A DNA stretch of 64,000 nt from JANSWY01 sp965243755 (lineage in GTDB: Bacteria > Bacteroidota > Bacteroidia > Cytophagales > Cyclobacteriaceae): positions 496,001-560,000 of the forward strand of contig CBDEVW010000003.1 in NCBI GenBank assembly GCA_965243755.1. The letters are read 5' to 3'. Below are positions 27,329-35,367 of the stretch, piece by piece. The notes under the pieces are model-generated. The model was not told the origin of the DNA and did not search any database. It saw nothing but the letters and a program-made list of their open reading frames with translations. Positions within the stretch are counted from its first letter, which is position 1. The number at the start of each line of letters is the position of its first letter. The position numbers and the translations under genes are program-made.

Positions 27329-28362
27329 TGAGATCTTTTGGTGTTCCGGTTTTGTTATGTTTTAGTGCAATTATTGCCCTTGCGGTTTTTTCATGGGGCG
27401 ATGATGATGTCTCGCTGAATTCTTCAAAAATAAATGGTGTCAACTACGTCTCCAGTCCAGAACCCATGAAACCGGCTGATGCTGAGTCTGTAGTCAATCT
27501 GGGAAGCAACTACATTGCTTTGATTCCTTACGCTTTTATACCTGGCAGAAGTACAGAAGTCATCTTTGATGCACCACAACAATGGTATGGTGAAACAATC
27601 GCCGGAACAATACAAATGATAAAACAAAGCCGCGAAAAAGAATTAAAGATAATGCTAAAGCCACATGTCTGGGTAAAAGGAGATGGTTGGGCTGGCGATT
27701 TTCAGTTGGAGACTGAAGAAGAATGGCTAAAGTGGGAAAAGGCGTATGAGAAATATATACTTGCCTACGCCAAAATTGCTGATTCATTGGATGTCGAATT
27801 ATTCTGTTTCGCCACTGAATTTAGAATGGTGGTTCGGAACAGACCCTCCTATTTCCCAAAATTGATTGAAAAAATCAGGACTGTATATGATGGAAAACTC
27901 ACCTATGCTGCCAACTGGGATAATTATGATCAGGTAACCTTTTGGAATCAGTTGGATTATATTGGCATTGACGCATATTTCCCACTGTGTGATGAGCGTA
28001 CCCCTACCGTTAAAAGCCTGAAGCACCTATGGCTACCCTACCGGAACAAGCTCATGCAATTGGCCTTAATAGAAGATAAGCAAATCCTGTTTACAGAATT
28101 CGGTTACCGCAGTGCTGACTATGCAGCCGGCAAGCACTGGACCTTTGATCGAACAACTCCTTTGAATCTGGTCGCCCAGCGCAATGCTTATGAAGCCTTG
28201 TTCCAGACATATTGGAATGAACAATGGTTTGCAGGTGGATTTCTATGGAAATGGTTTCCAAATCACAGCATGGCGGGAGGTAATAAGAATAATGAATTCA
28301 CACCTCAAAACAAACCCGCAGAAGATATAGTTACTAAGTATTACAGACAATACAAAAATTAG
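27325..28362 (+). CDS. Exported GH113-like glycoside hydrolase (TIM barrel)
   Basis: The 345-residue protein has a signal peptide (about 1-24) and a single TIM-barrel domain resembling GH113 beta-mannanases and the GTA-type TIM barrel. INGVNYVSSPEPM starts the domain. The likely acid/base Glu is near 165 (FCFATEFRMV) and the nucleophile Glu near 257 (ILFTEFGYRS); WKWFPNH closes the barrel. Substrate is unknown; mannan, other beta-glycans or peptidoglycan-like material are possible. It overlaps the exporter gene by four bases. The peroxiredoxin gene follows after five bases. Two ATGs (27325, 27328) are available. Confidence 0.72.
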   Translation: MMRSFGVPVLLCFSAIIALAVFSWGDDDVSLNSSKINGVNYVSSPEPMKPADAESVVNLGSNYIALIPYAFIPGRSTEVIFDAPQQWYGETIAGTIQMIKQSREKELKIMLKPHVWVKGDGWAGDFQLETEEEWLKWEKAYEKYILAYAKIADSLDVELFCFATEFRMVVRNRPSYFPKLIEKIRTVYDGKLTYAANWDNYDQVTFWNQLDYIGIDAYFPLCDERTPTVKSLKHLWLPYRNKLMQLALIEDKQILFTEFGYRSADYAAGKHWTFDRTTPLNLVAQRNAYEALFQTYWNEQWFAGGFLWKWFPNHSMAGGNKNNEFTPQNKPAEDIVTKYYRQYKN

Positions 28363-28367
28363 ATACT

Positions 28368-28835
28368 ATGCTGAATTCAGGAGATCAACTTCCGGATATT
28401 ACATTAACGAACCAAAGCAATGAGTCTGTTAATCTAAGAAGTAGCATTGGAGCACCTCTGGTGGTTTATTTCTATCCTAAAAATTTCACACCCGGTTGTA
28501 CCATTGAGGCCTGCGCGTTCAGGGACAATTACAACAGGTTATTGGAATTGGATGCAAAGGTAATTGGCATCAGTGCTGATTCTCCTGATAGTCATGCCAG
28601 GTTTTCACAGAAATACAGATTGAAATACACGCTGCTCAGTGACCCTGAAAGAACTGCAGAAAAAGCATTTGGCGTCAAGAGAAATCTGTTCGGGGTCCTT
28701 GCGGGAAGAGAAACATTTGTCTTTGATACAAAGGGTGTACTGGTAAAAAGAATATCTTCAGCCATCAATCCCATTAAACATGTTGACGAGAGTATCCTGG
28801 CGCTGGAAAAACTAATGCAACAACGGGAAGAATAA
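28368..28835 (+). CDS. Peroxiredoxin, Bcp/PrxQ type
   Basis: The 155-residue thiol peroxidase reduces hydroperoxides. The peroxidatic Cys lies in YPKNFTPGCTIEACAFRDN (near 45), and a second Cys five residues later can act as the resolving Cys in the PrxQ manner. SDPERTAEKAFGV and FVFDTKGVLVKR are family-typical. It starts five bases after the GH113-like gene and is the last gene of this plus-strand unit. No signal peptide, so it is cytoplasmic. Confidence 0.88.
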   Translation: MLNSGDQLPDITLTNQSNESVNLRSSIGAPLVVYFYPKNFTPGCTIEACAFRDNYNRLLELDAKVIGISADSPDSHARFSQKYRLKYTLLSDPERTAEKAFGVKRNLFGVLAGRETFVFDTKGVLVKRISSAINPIKHVDESILALEKLMQQREE

Positions 28836-29020
28836 ATTTCACAGTACCTTAATTTCCTTCATCACCCGAATTGTGTTATTCGTCAACCTGATTTTGTCGT
28901 TCACACATTTTATTTCTGTGGGACAGGTTTCCGTTGCATATTTGAATCAGATAACAACAAGAAAGACTAATAGTAGAATAAAAATATAAAGATCCTTTTT
29001 TCCATAGCTGGTAGATTCGA

Positions 29021-29060
29021 AAAGGCCATCTCGTTTAGAACGGATGGCTTTCTCTTTTTA
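29021..29060. terminator. Bidirectional terminator between peroxiredoxin and cdd
   Basis: GCCATC (29025-29030) pairs with GATGGC (29043-29048), extended inward by a CG pair. A-rich sequence lies on the left and T-rich (TTTCTCTTTTT) on the right. It serves cdd on the minus strand, right after its stop, and can serve the plus-strand unit too. The 185 bases between the peroxiredoxin stop and this hairpin hold no convincing gene. Confidence 0.7.
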
Positions 29061-29073
29061 TCACCAGTGATGA

Positions 29074-29547
29074 TTAATCCAAATTGTTCTCATCAAAAGA
29101 GAAAGGAAGAATATCCCTCACAGAATCAATTACAATTACCTGATCATCTTTGGAATCAATCAACAGCTTTATTTTCTGATCGAATCGGGACTCGAATTCA
29201 ACCATGGCCTGTCGGCAACTGCCACAGGGAAACCCAGGTTTATTTTGAGATGCAATGGTTATTGCCAGCACCAAAGGTTTCGCTTCGGGAAAATTAGTAC
29301 CTGCACTGAATAGTGCGACACGCTCTGCACATAGTCCAAGAGGATATACTGCATTCTCCTGATTATTGCCCTGAACAATCTGACCATTGTCCAATAAAAT
29401 TGCTGCACCCACTTTGTAACGCGAATATGGAGCATAAGCATGATCAACCGCCTTGCGCGCACTGATCATTAATTTTTGTTCGTCTGATGAAAGTTCCTTG
29501 TGAAAGTCTAATTCCGTAAGTTGGGTTGATATGTCGATCTTTTTCAT
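29074..29547 (-). CDS. cdd: Cytidine deaminase
   Basis: The enzyme deaminates cytidine and deoxycytidine in pyrimidine salvage. Its zinc site is complete: CAERVALFSAG supplies one Cys and the catalytic Glu, and PCGSCRQ supplies two Cys. The protein has 157 residues from the ATG at 29547. The frame continues 12 codons to a GTG at 29583, but AGAGGAG five bases before ATG 29547 is one of the best ribosome-binding sites in the window and fixes the start. Monocistronic. Confidence 0.92.
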   Translation of the reverse strand: MKKIDISTQLTELDFHKELSSDEQKLMISARKAVDHAYAPYSRYKVGAAILLDNGQIVQGNNQENAVYPLGLCAERVALFSAGTNFPEAKPLVLAITIASQNKPGFPCGSCRQAMVEFESRFDQKIKLLIDSKDDQVIVIDSVRDILPFSFDENNLD

Positions 29548-29615
29548 ATTACTCCTCTGGCTCTTATTAATTAAAAGGGCCACCGAAAGTAAAAAGAAAA
29601 GATGAAACCACCACT

Positions 29616-30149
29616 TTATTCATTATTTAGTTTTGGAGGCTCCCCTCCTTCGGGTACAAATATGAGTGCCTCTGAGTTGATGCAATATCTTTTACCTGTG
29701 GGTTGCGGCCCATCATCAAAGACATGCCCAAGGTGAGACCCACTTTTGCTGTCGATTACTTCCCATCTCTTCCATCCGTATTTTGTATCCAATCTCAGGT
29801 ACACAGCATCTTTATCATACGGCTCCCAAAAGCTTGGCCACCCTGATTTAGAATCATACTTGGCTTCCGAGCTAAATACAGGTTGAAGGGAGGCTGCTGA
29901 ATAATAGGTGCCTTTTTTATAATTCTTGTTAAGCTCGCCGGTAAATGCCCGTTCTGTACCCTGCTCCCTTAAAATCTCATATTGAAAATCGGTAAGTCTC
30001 GCTTTCCATTCTTCTTCAGTCAACTTCATTTCGAAATCATCGAAATCTTCGGAAACAATGGTCACTCCGTCATCACTCTTTTCCTGCTGACTAAAAGCAC
30101 AGGAATGAATCGACATTGCTACAATAAGAGTAATTGCAAAATTCTTCAT
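29616..30149 (-). CDS. msrB: Exported peptide-methionine (R)-S-oxide reductase MsrB, zinc-less form
   Basis: MsrB reduces methionine-R-sulfoxide in proteins. The 177-residue protein has a signal peptide (about 1-20; IHSC could be a lipobox, AFSQ an ordinary cleavage site), and the SelR domain holds KYDSKSGWPSFWEPYD, GSHLGHVFDDGPQPTGKRYC and the catalytic Cys, C156. All four zinc-binding Cys of the E. coli-type enzyme are absent, and so is a recycling Cys: C156 is the only Cys outside the signal region. It would therefore need an external thiol partner. With the exported MsrA (31292-31945) it forms an extracytoplasmic repair pair. Confidence 0.85.
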   Translation of the reverse strand: MKNFAITLIVAMSIHSCAFSQQEKSDDGVTIVSEDFDDFEMKLTEEEWKARLTDFQYEILREQGTERAFTGELNKNYKKGTYYSAASLQPVFSSEAKYDSKSGWPSFWEPYDKDAVYLRLDTKYGWKRWEVIDSKSGSHLGHVFDDGPQPTGKRYCINSEALIFVPEGGEPPKLNNE

Positions 30150-30236
30150 GGGATCATCGGTTATTTGTAAAAATAACGCCAGATGGTTGGTACTGTTTAC
30201 ATAATAATCCGATTTGTCAAAATTCTTACAAGCAAA

Positions 30237-31136
30237 CTAAATTCCTGCCTGATACCTTGACCACATCTCATCAATGTACATAGGTTCTGTAATTACTTCA
30301 CCGTTCTCGAGTTCATTTTTGAGAATGACATACCCTACGTGCTTCCAGTTACCGTCAGCAAACTCCATGTCAAAAGGAACAACTGTGCCTTGTTGTTGAG
30401 GTCCATTAGGATACATTGTGCGGATTGATTCCACATATTTTTCATTGTCAAAGTAATAGGTTCCTGAACCAAGTCCATAGACCATGTCACCTTCCGCATC
30501 ATATTGAACCCATACAAAATGAGTCGGAGTAATCAGTTTCATGTATTTGATGAACTCCGGGTATTCTTGTCTGGTGCTGTCTGATTTACCTCTGTATGAA
30601 TCCAGGTTCCAGGTACCAATGATGGAGGTATTTGTAGTATTGACAGTAGCATCGGTCCTTCTCCAGATTTCCTCAATTTTAGTACTGTCAATCATTTCCA
30701 TGTCCCCGGTCTCAACATCCATTTCCATCACTTTTGCATAACCCTTGTGATACCACTTTCCATTTTCCCGCTTATAATTAAATGGAATTGATTGGCCCAG
30801 CTCGTTTGAACCAGGAGGAAAAAAGAAGTCAATATTTTCAACATAGGTCTTCCCATCAAATGTGTATGTCCCTCCTCCGGCTCCTTCCATTTTCTTGGTA
30901 GACTGATTGTATTTTACCCAGATAAAATGAGTTGGTGTTATAAATTTCTCGTAAATGATATCCTTGGAATATTGTGTCCATTGATCAGGTGTTTCGCTGG
31001 CTGCATCTTTATAAGATTCCAAAACCCAGGTACCTTCAATCGAATTTTCATCAACAACTACTGTTTGTTTTTTTTCAGGACTAGTACAGGAATATGCTAT
31101 CACAAAGCATAAGATAATGATGCCGGACTTCTTCAT
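30237..31136 (-). CDS. Lipoprotein with two tandem copies of an unknown domain
   Basis: The 299-residue lipoprotein (lipobox ending at C17, AYSC) contains an internal duplication. Copy 1 (about 30-155) and copy 2 (about 168-299) share the order: G-T-W-x-L-x-S-Y, TPTHFIWVKYN / TPTHFVWVQYD, GGTYTFDGKTYVE / SGTYYFDNEKYVE, IPFNYKRENGKWYHKGY / VPFDMEFADGNWKHVGY, then EEIWRR / DEMWSR. Each copy looks like a lipocalin-like beta barrel. I do not recognise a characterised family member. It lies between exported msrB and msrA on the same strand, which suggests an envelope stress role, but that is inference. Confidence 0.75.
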   Translation of the reverse strand: MKKSGIIILCFVIAYSCTSPEKKQTVVVDENSIEGTWVLESYKDAASETPDQWTQYSKDIIYEKFITPTHFIWVKYNQSTKKMEGAGGGTYTFDGKTYVENIDFFFPPGSNELGQSIPFNYKRENGKWYHKGYAKVMEMDVETGDMEMIDSTKIEEIWRRTDATVNTTNTSIIGTWNLDSYRGKSDSTRQEYPEFIKYMKLITPTHFVWVQYDAEGDMVYGLGSGTYYFDNEKYVESIRTMYPNGPQQQGTVVPFDMEFADGNWKHVGYVILKNELENGEVITEPMYIDEMWSRYQAGI

Positions 31137-31291
31137 TCTTAGTTCATTGGTTACGTATTTAAGTTATCCAATAAATGAAACATCGCCAAATTTTATAAGG
31201 TGTTTTAAAAGCAAATAATGCCTAAAGCCACAAAATTGGACTTTTTATAGAAGGAAATTTTTGATGAATGGTTTATCAATACTTAAAATGC

Positions 31292-31945
31292 TTACTGATA
31301 TTTCTTTTTCAGCAGGTGCTTGAACTGTTTTTCAAACTTTTTCACTTTTGGTTTAGTGACATTCACAATGTAGGATTGATTAGGGTTTAGCTCATAAAAA
31401 TCCTGATGGTAGTCTTCTGCCAAATAGAACCCAGTAAATGACTCGATTTCGGTAACAATCGGTTTCCTGAATTTCCCGGAATCTGTCAGTTGTTTCACAT
31501 AGCTTCTGACAGCTTCCTCCTGCTTGGAATTATGATAATAAACTGCTGAGCGATATTGCTCCCCAACATCCGGTCCTTGTCGGTTGAGTTGTGTAGGGTC
31601 ATGGGTAGCAAAAAAGATCTCTAACAGTTGATCATAAGTAACAATTTTGGAATCATAGGTAACCTGAACAGCTTCCGCATGGGAAGTCATGCCATAGCTT
31701 ACCTGCTTGTAAGTAGGATTCTTTTCTTTACCCCCTGTGTAGCCCGACACTACGTCCTCAACGCCTTTTACCCGTTCAAAAACAGCCTCGGTACACCAAA
31801 AACAGCCCCCCGCAAAAGTGGCAAGCTCAAGTCCATCTTCTAATAATACCTGTCGAAGATTTCCGTCACCCTGATTGCCCGATTGAGCGCATGAAAGATT
31901 AGCTGTTAACACGAATATGATAAGTACTCTGGGAAACATTTGCAT
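31292..31945 (-). CDS. msrA: Exported peptide-methionine (S)-S-oxide reductase MsrA
   Basis: MsrA reduces methionine-S-sulfoxide. The 217-residue protein has an N-terminal signal (1-20, LSCAQS; lipoprotein or cleaved form uncertain). The catalytic motif is GGCFWCTEAVF with C48 and C51, and GYTGG, YGMTSHAEAVQVTYD and QYRSAVYYH follow. No MsrB domain is fused; msrB is a separate gene 1.1 kb downstream. The leader carries a 22-bp palindrome (32002-32023), directly after the ArsR-type regulator gene, so regulation by that protein is likely. Confidence 0.9.
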   Translation of the reverse strand: MQMFPRVLIIFVLTANLSCAQSGNQGDGNLRQVLLEDGLELATFAGGCFWCTEAVFERVKGVEDVVSGYTGGKEKNPTYKQVSYGMTSHAEAVQVTYDSKIVTYDQLLEIFFATHDPTQLNRQGPDVGEQYRSAVYYHNSKQEEAVRSYVKQLTDSGKFRKPIVTEIESFTGFYLAEDYHQDFYELNPNQSYIVNVTKPKVKKFEKQFKHLLKKKYQ

Positions 31946-32001
31946 CTTGATTTTTAAAAATAAAACTCCTGTAGAGACAGTCAGGTTTTACATTCTGAAC
32001 A

Positions 32002-32023
32002 AATTGTAAGACATCTTACAATT
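32002..32023. promoter_or_regulatory. Perfect 9-bp inverted repeat, candidate ArsR-type operator for msrA
   Basis: AATTGTAAG-ACAT-CTTACAATT is a perfect palindrome with a 4-base centre. It sits one base past the regulator stop and about 57 bases before the msrA start. No T-run follows on the minus strand, so an operator is more likely than a terminator. Confidence 0.6.
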
Positions 32024-32024
32024 A

Positions 32025-32312
32025 CTATTCGAAGTTCCAGAACTTCTCATACTGTTTGGTCCATTCGTGCATTTCTTTGATTGGAAATGGATTAGCCATG
32101 CAGAATTTTTCCCTTCCCACTTTTGTGATCTCAATCAGTCCGGAACTTTTTAAAATTTTCAAATGCTTGGTGACTGCCTGACGGGTCATATCAAATTGTT
32201 CCACCACCTTATTGATGGGCATTCCGGCACCATTGTTAAGCAAGATTCCAATAATTTCTCGCCGTGTAGGATCTGCAATGGCTTTAAATACGCTATAGGC
32301 CTCCTCATTCAT
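32025..32312 (-). CDS. ArsR-family winged-helix repressor (non-metal type)
   Basis: The 95-residue protein is an ArsR/SmtB-fold winged helix: FKAIADPTRREIIGILLNNG, then the recognition helix region MTRQAVTKHLKILKSSGLIE. It lacks the metal-binding Cys cluster of classical ArsR (the only Cys is in REKFCMANPF). This subtype usually accompanies SRPBCC/AHSA1 genes; here msrA is the downstream neighbour instead. Palindromes lie both before its own start (32346-32360) and before msrA (32002-32023). The likely picture is autoregulation plus control of msrA. Confidence 0.85.
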   Translation of the reverse strand: MNEEAYSVFKAIADPTRREIIGILLNNGAGMPINKVVEQFDMTRQAVTKHLKILKSSGLIEITKVGREKFCMANPFPIKEMHEWTKQYEKFWNFE

Positions 32313-32345
32313 GATTCCTTAAATTTTCCCAAAAATGTGCTTTTA

Positions 32346-32368
32346 ATTAGTCCTACTAATCAAATATA
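32346..32368 (-). promoter_or_regulatory. ArsR-gene promoter with overlapping palindrome
   Basis: On the minus strand a TATATTTG -7 box (32361-32368) is followed at once by ATTAGT-AGG-ACTAAT (32346-32360), a perfect 6-3-6 palindrome placed over the predicted transcript start. That is a normal position for a self-repressing operator. A -33 TTG at the expected spacing is not evident. Confidence 0.5.
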
Positions 32369-32439
32369 CAAATAATCAACCAAATAATTGCATATTTGGG
32401 CTGAACGGGAATTTTTGGAGAATGACCCTCAATTGTACC

Positions 32440-34701
32440 CTAGTGCGACTTTCTGATATTGATCCCTATCGATTTGGATGCCGGTGTATGGCTTTCTCTG
32501 GCGCTCAACTCTAAGGGGACCAAAGGATTTGCCTCTGGAAAATAGGTCGCCACACACCCTTCCGGAATTTGATAGGAAACAACCTTAAAGTGCTTTACCT
32601 CTCTTATTTTACCATTGTACTCATTCCACAGGTCCACCAAGTCACCTGGATTCAGGTTAAGCTTAGCGATATCATGATCATTCATGAAAATCACTTCTCT
32701 ACCGCCATAAACTCCACGGTACCGATCATCTAACCCATAAACGGTTGTATTAAACTGATCATGACTTCTGATGGTCATCATCAGGTAATTATGACCATAG
32801 AGAACATCTTTAGACAATTGATTGATAGTAAACTCCGCCTTTCCCGAGGAAGTATTAAAAACTCCTTCGCGTGCTCCATTCGGAAGAACAAATCCATTTT
32901 CTGACTTTAACCGATCGTTATAACGTTCAAACCCGTCGACAGCTTTGGCTATCAATTCCCGGATGTTATCATAGTCTTCCACCAATGACAACCAATCGAT
33001 ATTGGAATCCGCCAGAGAAGCATTCGCAATCCCTGCAATAATTGAAGGCTCAGATTTCAGCATCTTCGATCTGGGCATTAATACTCCTCTTGAGGAATGA
33101 ACAATCCCCATTGAATTCTCAACTGATACCATTTGCTCTCCAGATTGCTCAATGTGTTTGTCTGTACGTCCAAGGCAAGGCAGAATAAGGGATATTTTAC
33201 CTGGTGCAAGGTGAGTACGATTGAGTTTTGTTGATATGCTAACGGTCATGTCGCAGTTTCTTAGCGCCTCTTCAGTGCGAGGGGTATCAGGTGCAGCCGG
33301 TAATAAGTTACCGCCCAAAGCCATAAATACTTTCACTTTTCCATCCAACATGGCCTGTATTGCTTCTATCACATTGTATCCAGGGCTCATGGGTGGCTTA
33401 AAGTCAAACACCGATGACAGCTTATCCATCCATGCCTTAGTAGGTCTCTCCCATATGCCCATTGTCCTGTCACCCTGCACGTTGCTATGACCCCTCACCG
33501 GACAAGTACCAGCACCTTTTTTTCCAATACTGCCTTTGAGTAATAATAAATTCACCACTTCCTGGATATTGTCTACAGCATTGACGTGCTGGGTTAAACC
33601 CATGGCCCAACACGCGATGATCTTGTTGGTGGTGGCCAGCCAATGAGCCAATTGCTCAACATCTACAGTCTTCAAACCCGTTCTGGCTATTAATTGGTCC
33701 AGGTCATATTGGTCCAGGTCTGTTATTAATGAATTGTAATTTGCGGTTTTTGCATCAACAAATTCTTTGTCAATGATTCCTCCTTGGTCCAATTCTTTTG
33801 CCAGTAGCATTTTCATTACCGCTTTCAGCAAAGCAACATCTTCGTTGATCCTGATCTGGAGATACAAATCAGAGATGTCTACCCCTTTGCCCACCAGGCC
33901 TGAAACAGTTTGAGGGTTTTTAAATTTTACAAGACCAACTTCTTTTAGTGGATTGATGGTTACTATTTTTGCTCCATTTCTTTTCGCTTTCTCCAGCGCG
34001 CTAAGCATTCTGGGGTGATTTGTTCCTGGGTTCTGACCAAAAATCAAAATAACCTCTGCATGTTGAAAGTCTTCCAGTGTAACAGACCCTTTTCCAATTC
34101 CTACAGTCTTCTTTAATGCTACACCACTTGATTCATGGCACATATTGCTGCAATCCGGCAGGTTGTTGGTGCCAAACATTCTTACAAATAGCTGATAGAG
34201 AAAAGCAGCTTCATTGGAAGTTCTCCCTGAGGTGTAAAAAACCGCTTCATCTGGATTTTCCAGTTGTCGGAGCTGATCTCCAATTAAGCGAAATACCTCA
34301 TCCCATTGAATTGGCCTGTAATGCGTATCACCCTCCCTGAAAATCATCGGGTGTGTCAATCGGCCCTGTTGCCCAAGCCAATAGTCCGATTGTTCCTTTA
34401 GAAATTGAAGGCTGTGGTTCTCAAAAAATGATCTGCCTGCAGACTTATCCATGGTTTCTTCCACGATAGCCTTGACACCATTTTCACAAAACTCCCCAAG
34501 CTTTGATCTCTTAGCTGGATCAGGCCATGCACAACCCGGGCAATCGATTCCTTTTTTTTGATTGAGGTGAGTATATAGTTTCAGATTTTTACTAATAGAG
34601 GTGGCTTTGAAAGCCAAATTTGCTGCTTTGAGCACTGCTTTGGCCCCAGCTGCAGAAGAGGAAGGTGATTTTATTTCAATTTCATTTTTCGATTTGCCCA
34701 T
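32440..34701 (-). CDS. FdhF/YdeP-family molybdopterin oxidoreductase
   Basis: The 753-residue protein belongs to the formate-dehydrogenase-like YdeP branch of molybdopterin bis(MGD) enzymes. A lone CxxC (C54, C57 in GIDCPGCAWPDP) precedes the first domain, in place of the four-Cys 4Fe-4S motif of classical FdhF. SNMCHESSGVAL marks the active-site loop, and GHSNVQGDRTMGIWE and the C-terminal molydop-binding domain (about 630-753) are typical. E. coli YdeP is linked to acid resistance, but the substrate of this family is not firmly known. No Tat signal is visible and no partner subunit is adjacent, so it is probably cytoplasmic and monomeric. The molybdenum-cofactor genes are not in the window. 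Confidence 0.88.
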   Translation of the reverse strand: MGKSKNEIEIKSPSSSAAGAKAVLKAANLAFKATSISKNLKLYTHLNQKKGIDCPGCAWPDPAKRSKLGEFCENGVKAIVEETMDKSAGRSFFENHSLQFLKEQSDYWLGQQGRLTHPMIFREGDTHYRPIQWDEVFRLIGDQLRQLENPDEAVFYTSGRTSNEAAFLYQLFVRMFGTNNLPDCSNMCHESSGVALKKTVGIGKGSVTLEDFQHAEVILIFGQNPGTNHPRMLSALEKAKRNGAKIVTINPLKEVGLVKFKNPQTVSGLVGKGVDISDLYLQIRINEDVALLKAVMKMLLAKELDQGGIIDKEFVDAKTANYNSLITDLDQYDLDQLIARTGLKTVDVEQLAHWLATTNKIIACWAMGLTQHVNAVDNIQEVVNLLLLKGSIGKKGAGTCPVRGHSNVQGDRTMGIWERPTKAWMDKLSSVFDFKPPMSPGYNVIEAIQAMLDGKVKVFMALGGNLLPAAPDTPRTEEALRNCDMTVSISTKLNRTHLAPGKISLILPCLGRTDKHIEQSGEQMVSVENSMGIVHSSRGVLMPRSKMLKSEPSIIAGIANASLADSNIDWLSLVEDYDNIRELIAKAVDGFERYNDRLKSENGFVLPNGAREGVFNTSSGKAEFTINQLSKDVLYGHNYLMMTIRSHDQFNTTVYGLDDRYRGVYGGREVIFMNDHDIAKLNLNPGDLVDLWNEYNGKIREVKHFKVVSYQIPEGCVATYFPEANPLVPLELSARESHTPASKSIGINIRKSH

Positions 34702-34835
34702 TATGCATCTCTGCTTGATTAAACCTTCAAATTAAGGCATGCGATCATCATTTCCACTTTAACAGAAGCATTCCTGGTATTTGAGATGATCGGTTATCCA
34801 GTTTATTGATGAATGACACAAGACCAAATCCAACC

Positions 34836-35042
34836 TTACAAACAGACAAAACAGGCAACTCCTTCATTATCCTCACAAATCTCTTTGGTCTCGTAGCACG
34901 TATCTGACCCATCTGTTGAATAGGGATGATTACTGGTACACAAACATTCTTCCAGTGGCTCCTCACAGGAAACAAGCTGTGAAATTCCAGCAAACACGAC
35001 AATGACCAAACTGAGTTTAAAAATTGTTTTAAGACCTTTCAT
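34836..35042 (-). CDS. Small cysteine-rich lipoprotein (68 aa)
   Basis: The 68-residue precursor has a signal peptide and lipobox ending at C26 (QLVSC). The mature part, only about 43 residues, carries six further Cys (33, 35, 49, 56, 64, 67), consistent with three disulfides in the periplasm or on the surface. No family recognised. It is the last gene of a run that includes the 93-residue protein and the TPR protein, with a 43-base gap from the former. Confidence 0.65.
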   Translation of the reverse strand: MKGLKTIFKLSLVIVVFAGISQLVSCEEPLEECLCTSNHPYSTDGSDTCYETKEICEDNEGVACFVCL

Positions 35043-35085
35043 AAGTAAAATTTTATGGATCGCTTACAAGTTCTGTACCACTTTC

Positions 35086-35367
35086 TTATTCACCAGAAAT
35101 CTTTCTACTGGTTTCATCAGTCTGATTATTCCCGGTAGCCTTTTTCATTGGCTTCTTCAATGGTTTAAGATTCAACGGAACATCTGCCTTGCTAAGTATC
35201 CGCTGGTTTGGAATATAAAAATAACCCAGTTCATTGAGTTCTTCTACAATCCCTGCATATTCATTGGCCTTTTGGGTGGTAAGAAATTCATCTGACCTTG
35301 TGAGCATGACCTCCATTATACCAAGTGCTTTTTTAAGTAAGAAGGCAATGCGATCAGATCTTTCCAT
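35086..35367 (-). CDS. 93-aa protein sharing the KKPMKKATG motif with Ku
   Basis: No known family is recognised. Residues 1-50 look helical (MERSDRIAFLLKKALGIMEV...). Residues 51-70 are Pro/Leu-rich, and 71-79 are KKPMKKATG, followed by a polar tail. The same nine residues occur in the Ku C-terminal tail (Ku 258-266). The two DNA stretches differ at five of 27 positions, all synonymous third positions. The ATG overlaps the stop of the TPR gene (TAATG), so translation is coupled. No signal peptide or membrane segment. A role beside Ku or on DNA is inferred only from the motif and its position. Confidence 0.7.
   Translation of the reverse strand: MERSDRIAFLLKKALGIMEVMLTRSDEFLTTQKANEYAGIVEELNELGYFYIPNQRILSKADVPLNLKPLKKPMKKATGNNQTDETSRKISGE

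Noticed and set aside
28873..28989. 38-codon GTG frame with a signal-like start (LFVNLILSFTHFISVGQ)
   Set aside because: It stops soon after the putative cleavage site, and has no ribosome-binding site or recognisable family. It could be a gene remnant but cannot be supported.
30161..30178. GTTATTT / AAATAAC hairpin upstream of msrB
   Set aside because: It is A-T rich and short; likely chance in this composition.
34742..34800. CGATCATC and GATGATCG inverted repeat with a long spacer
   Set aside because: The spacer is about 32 bases, there is no T-run, and the position between genes gives no clear role.
34748..35002. 84-aa minus-strand frame overlapping the Cys-rich lipoprotein
   Set aside because: The other frame has a signal peptide, lipobox and ordered Cys; this one has none of these.
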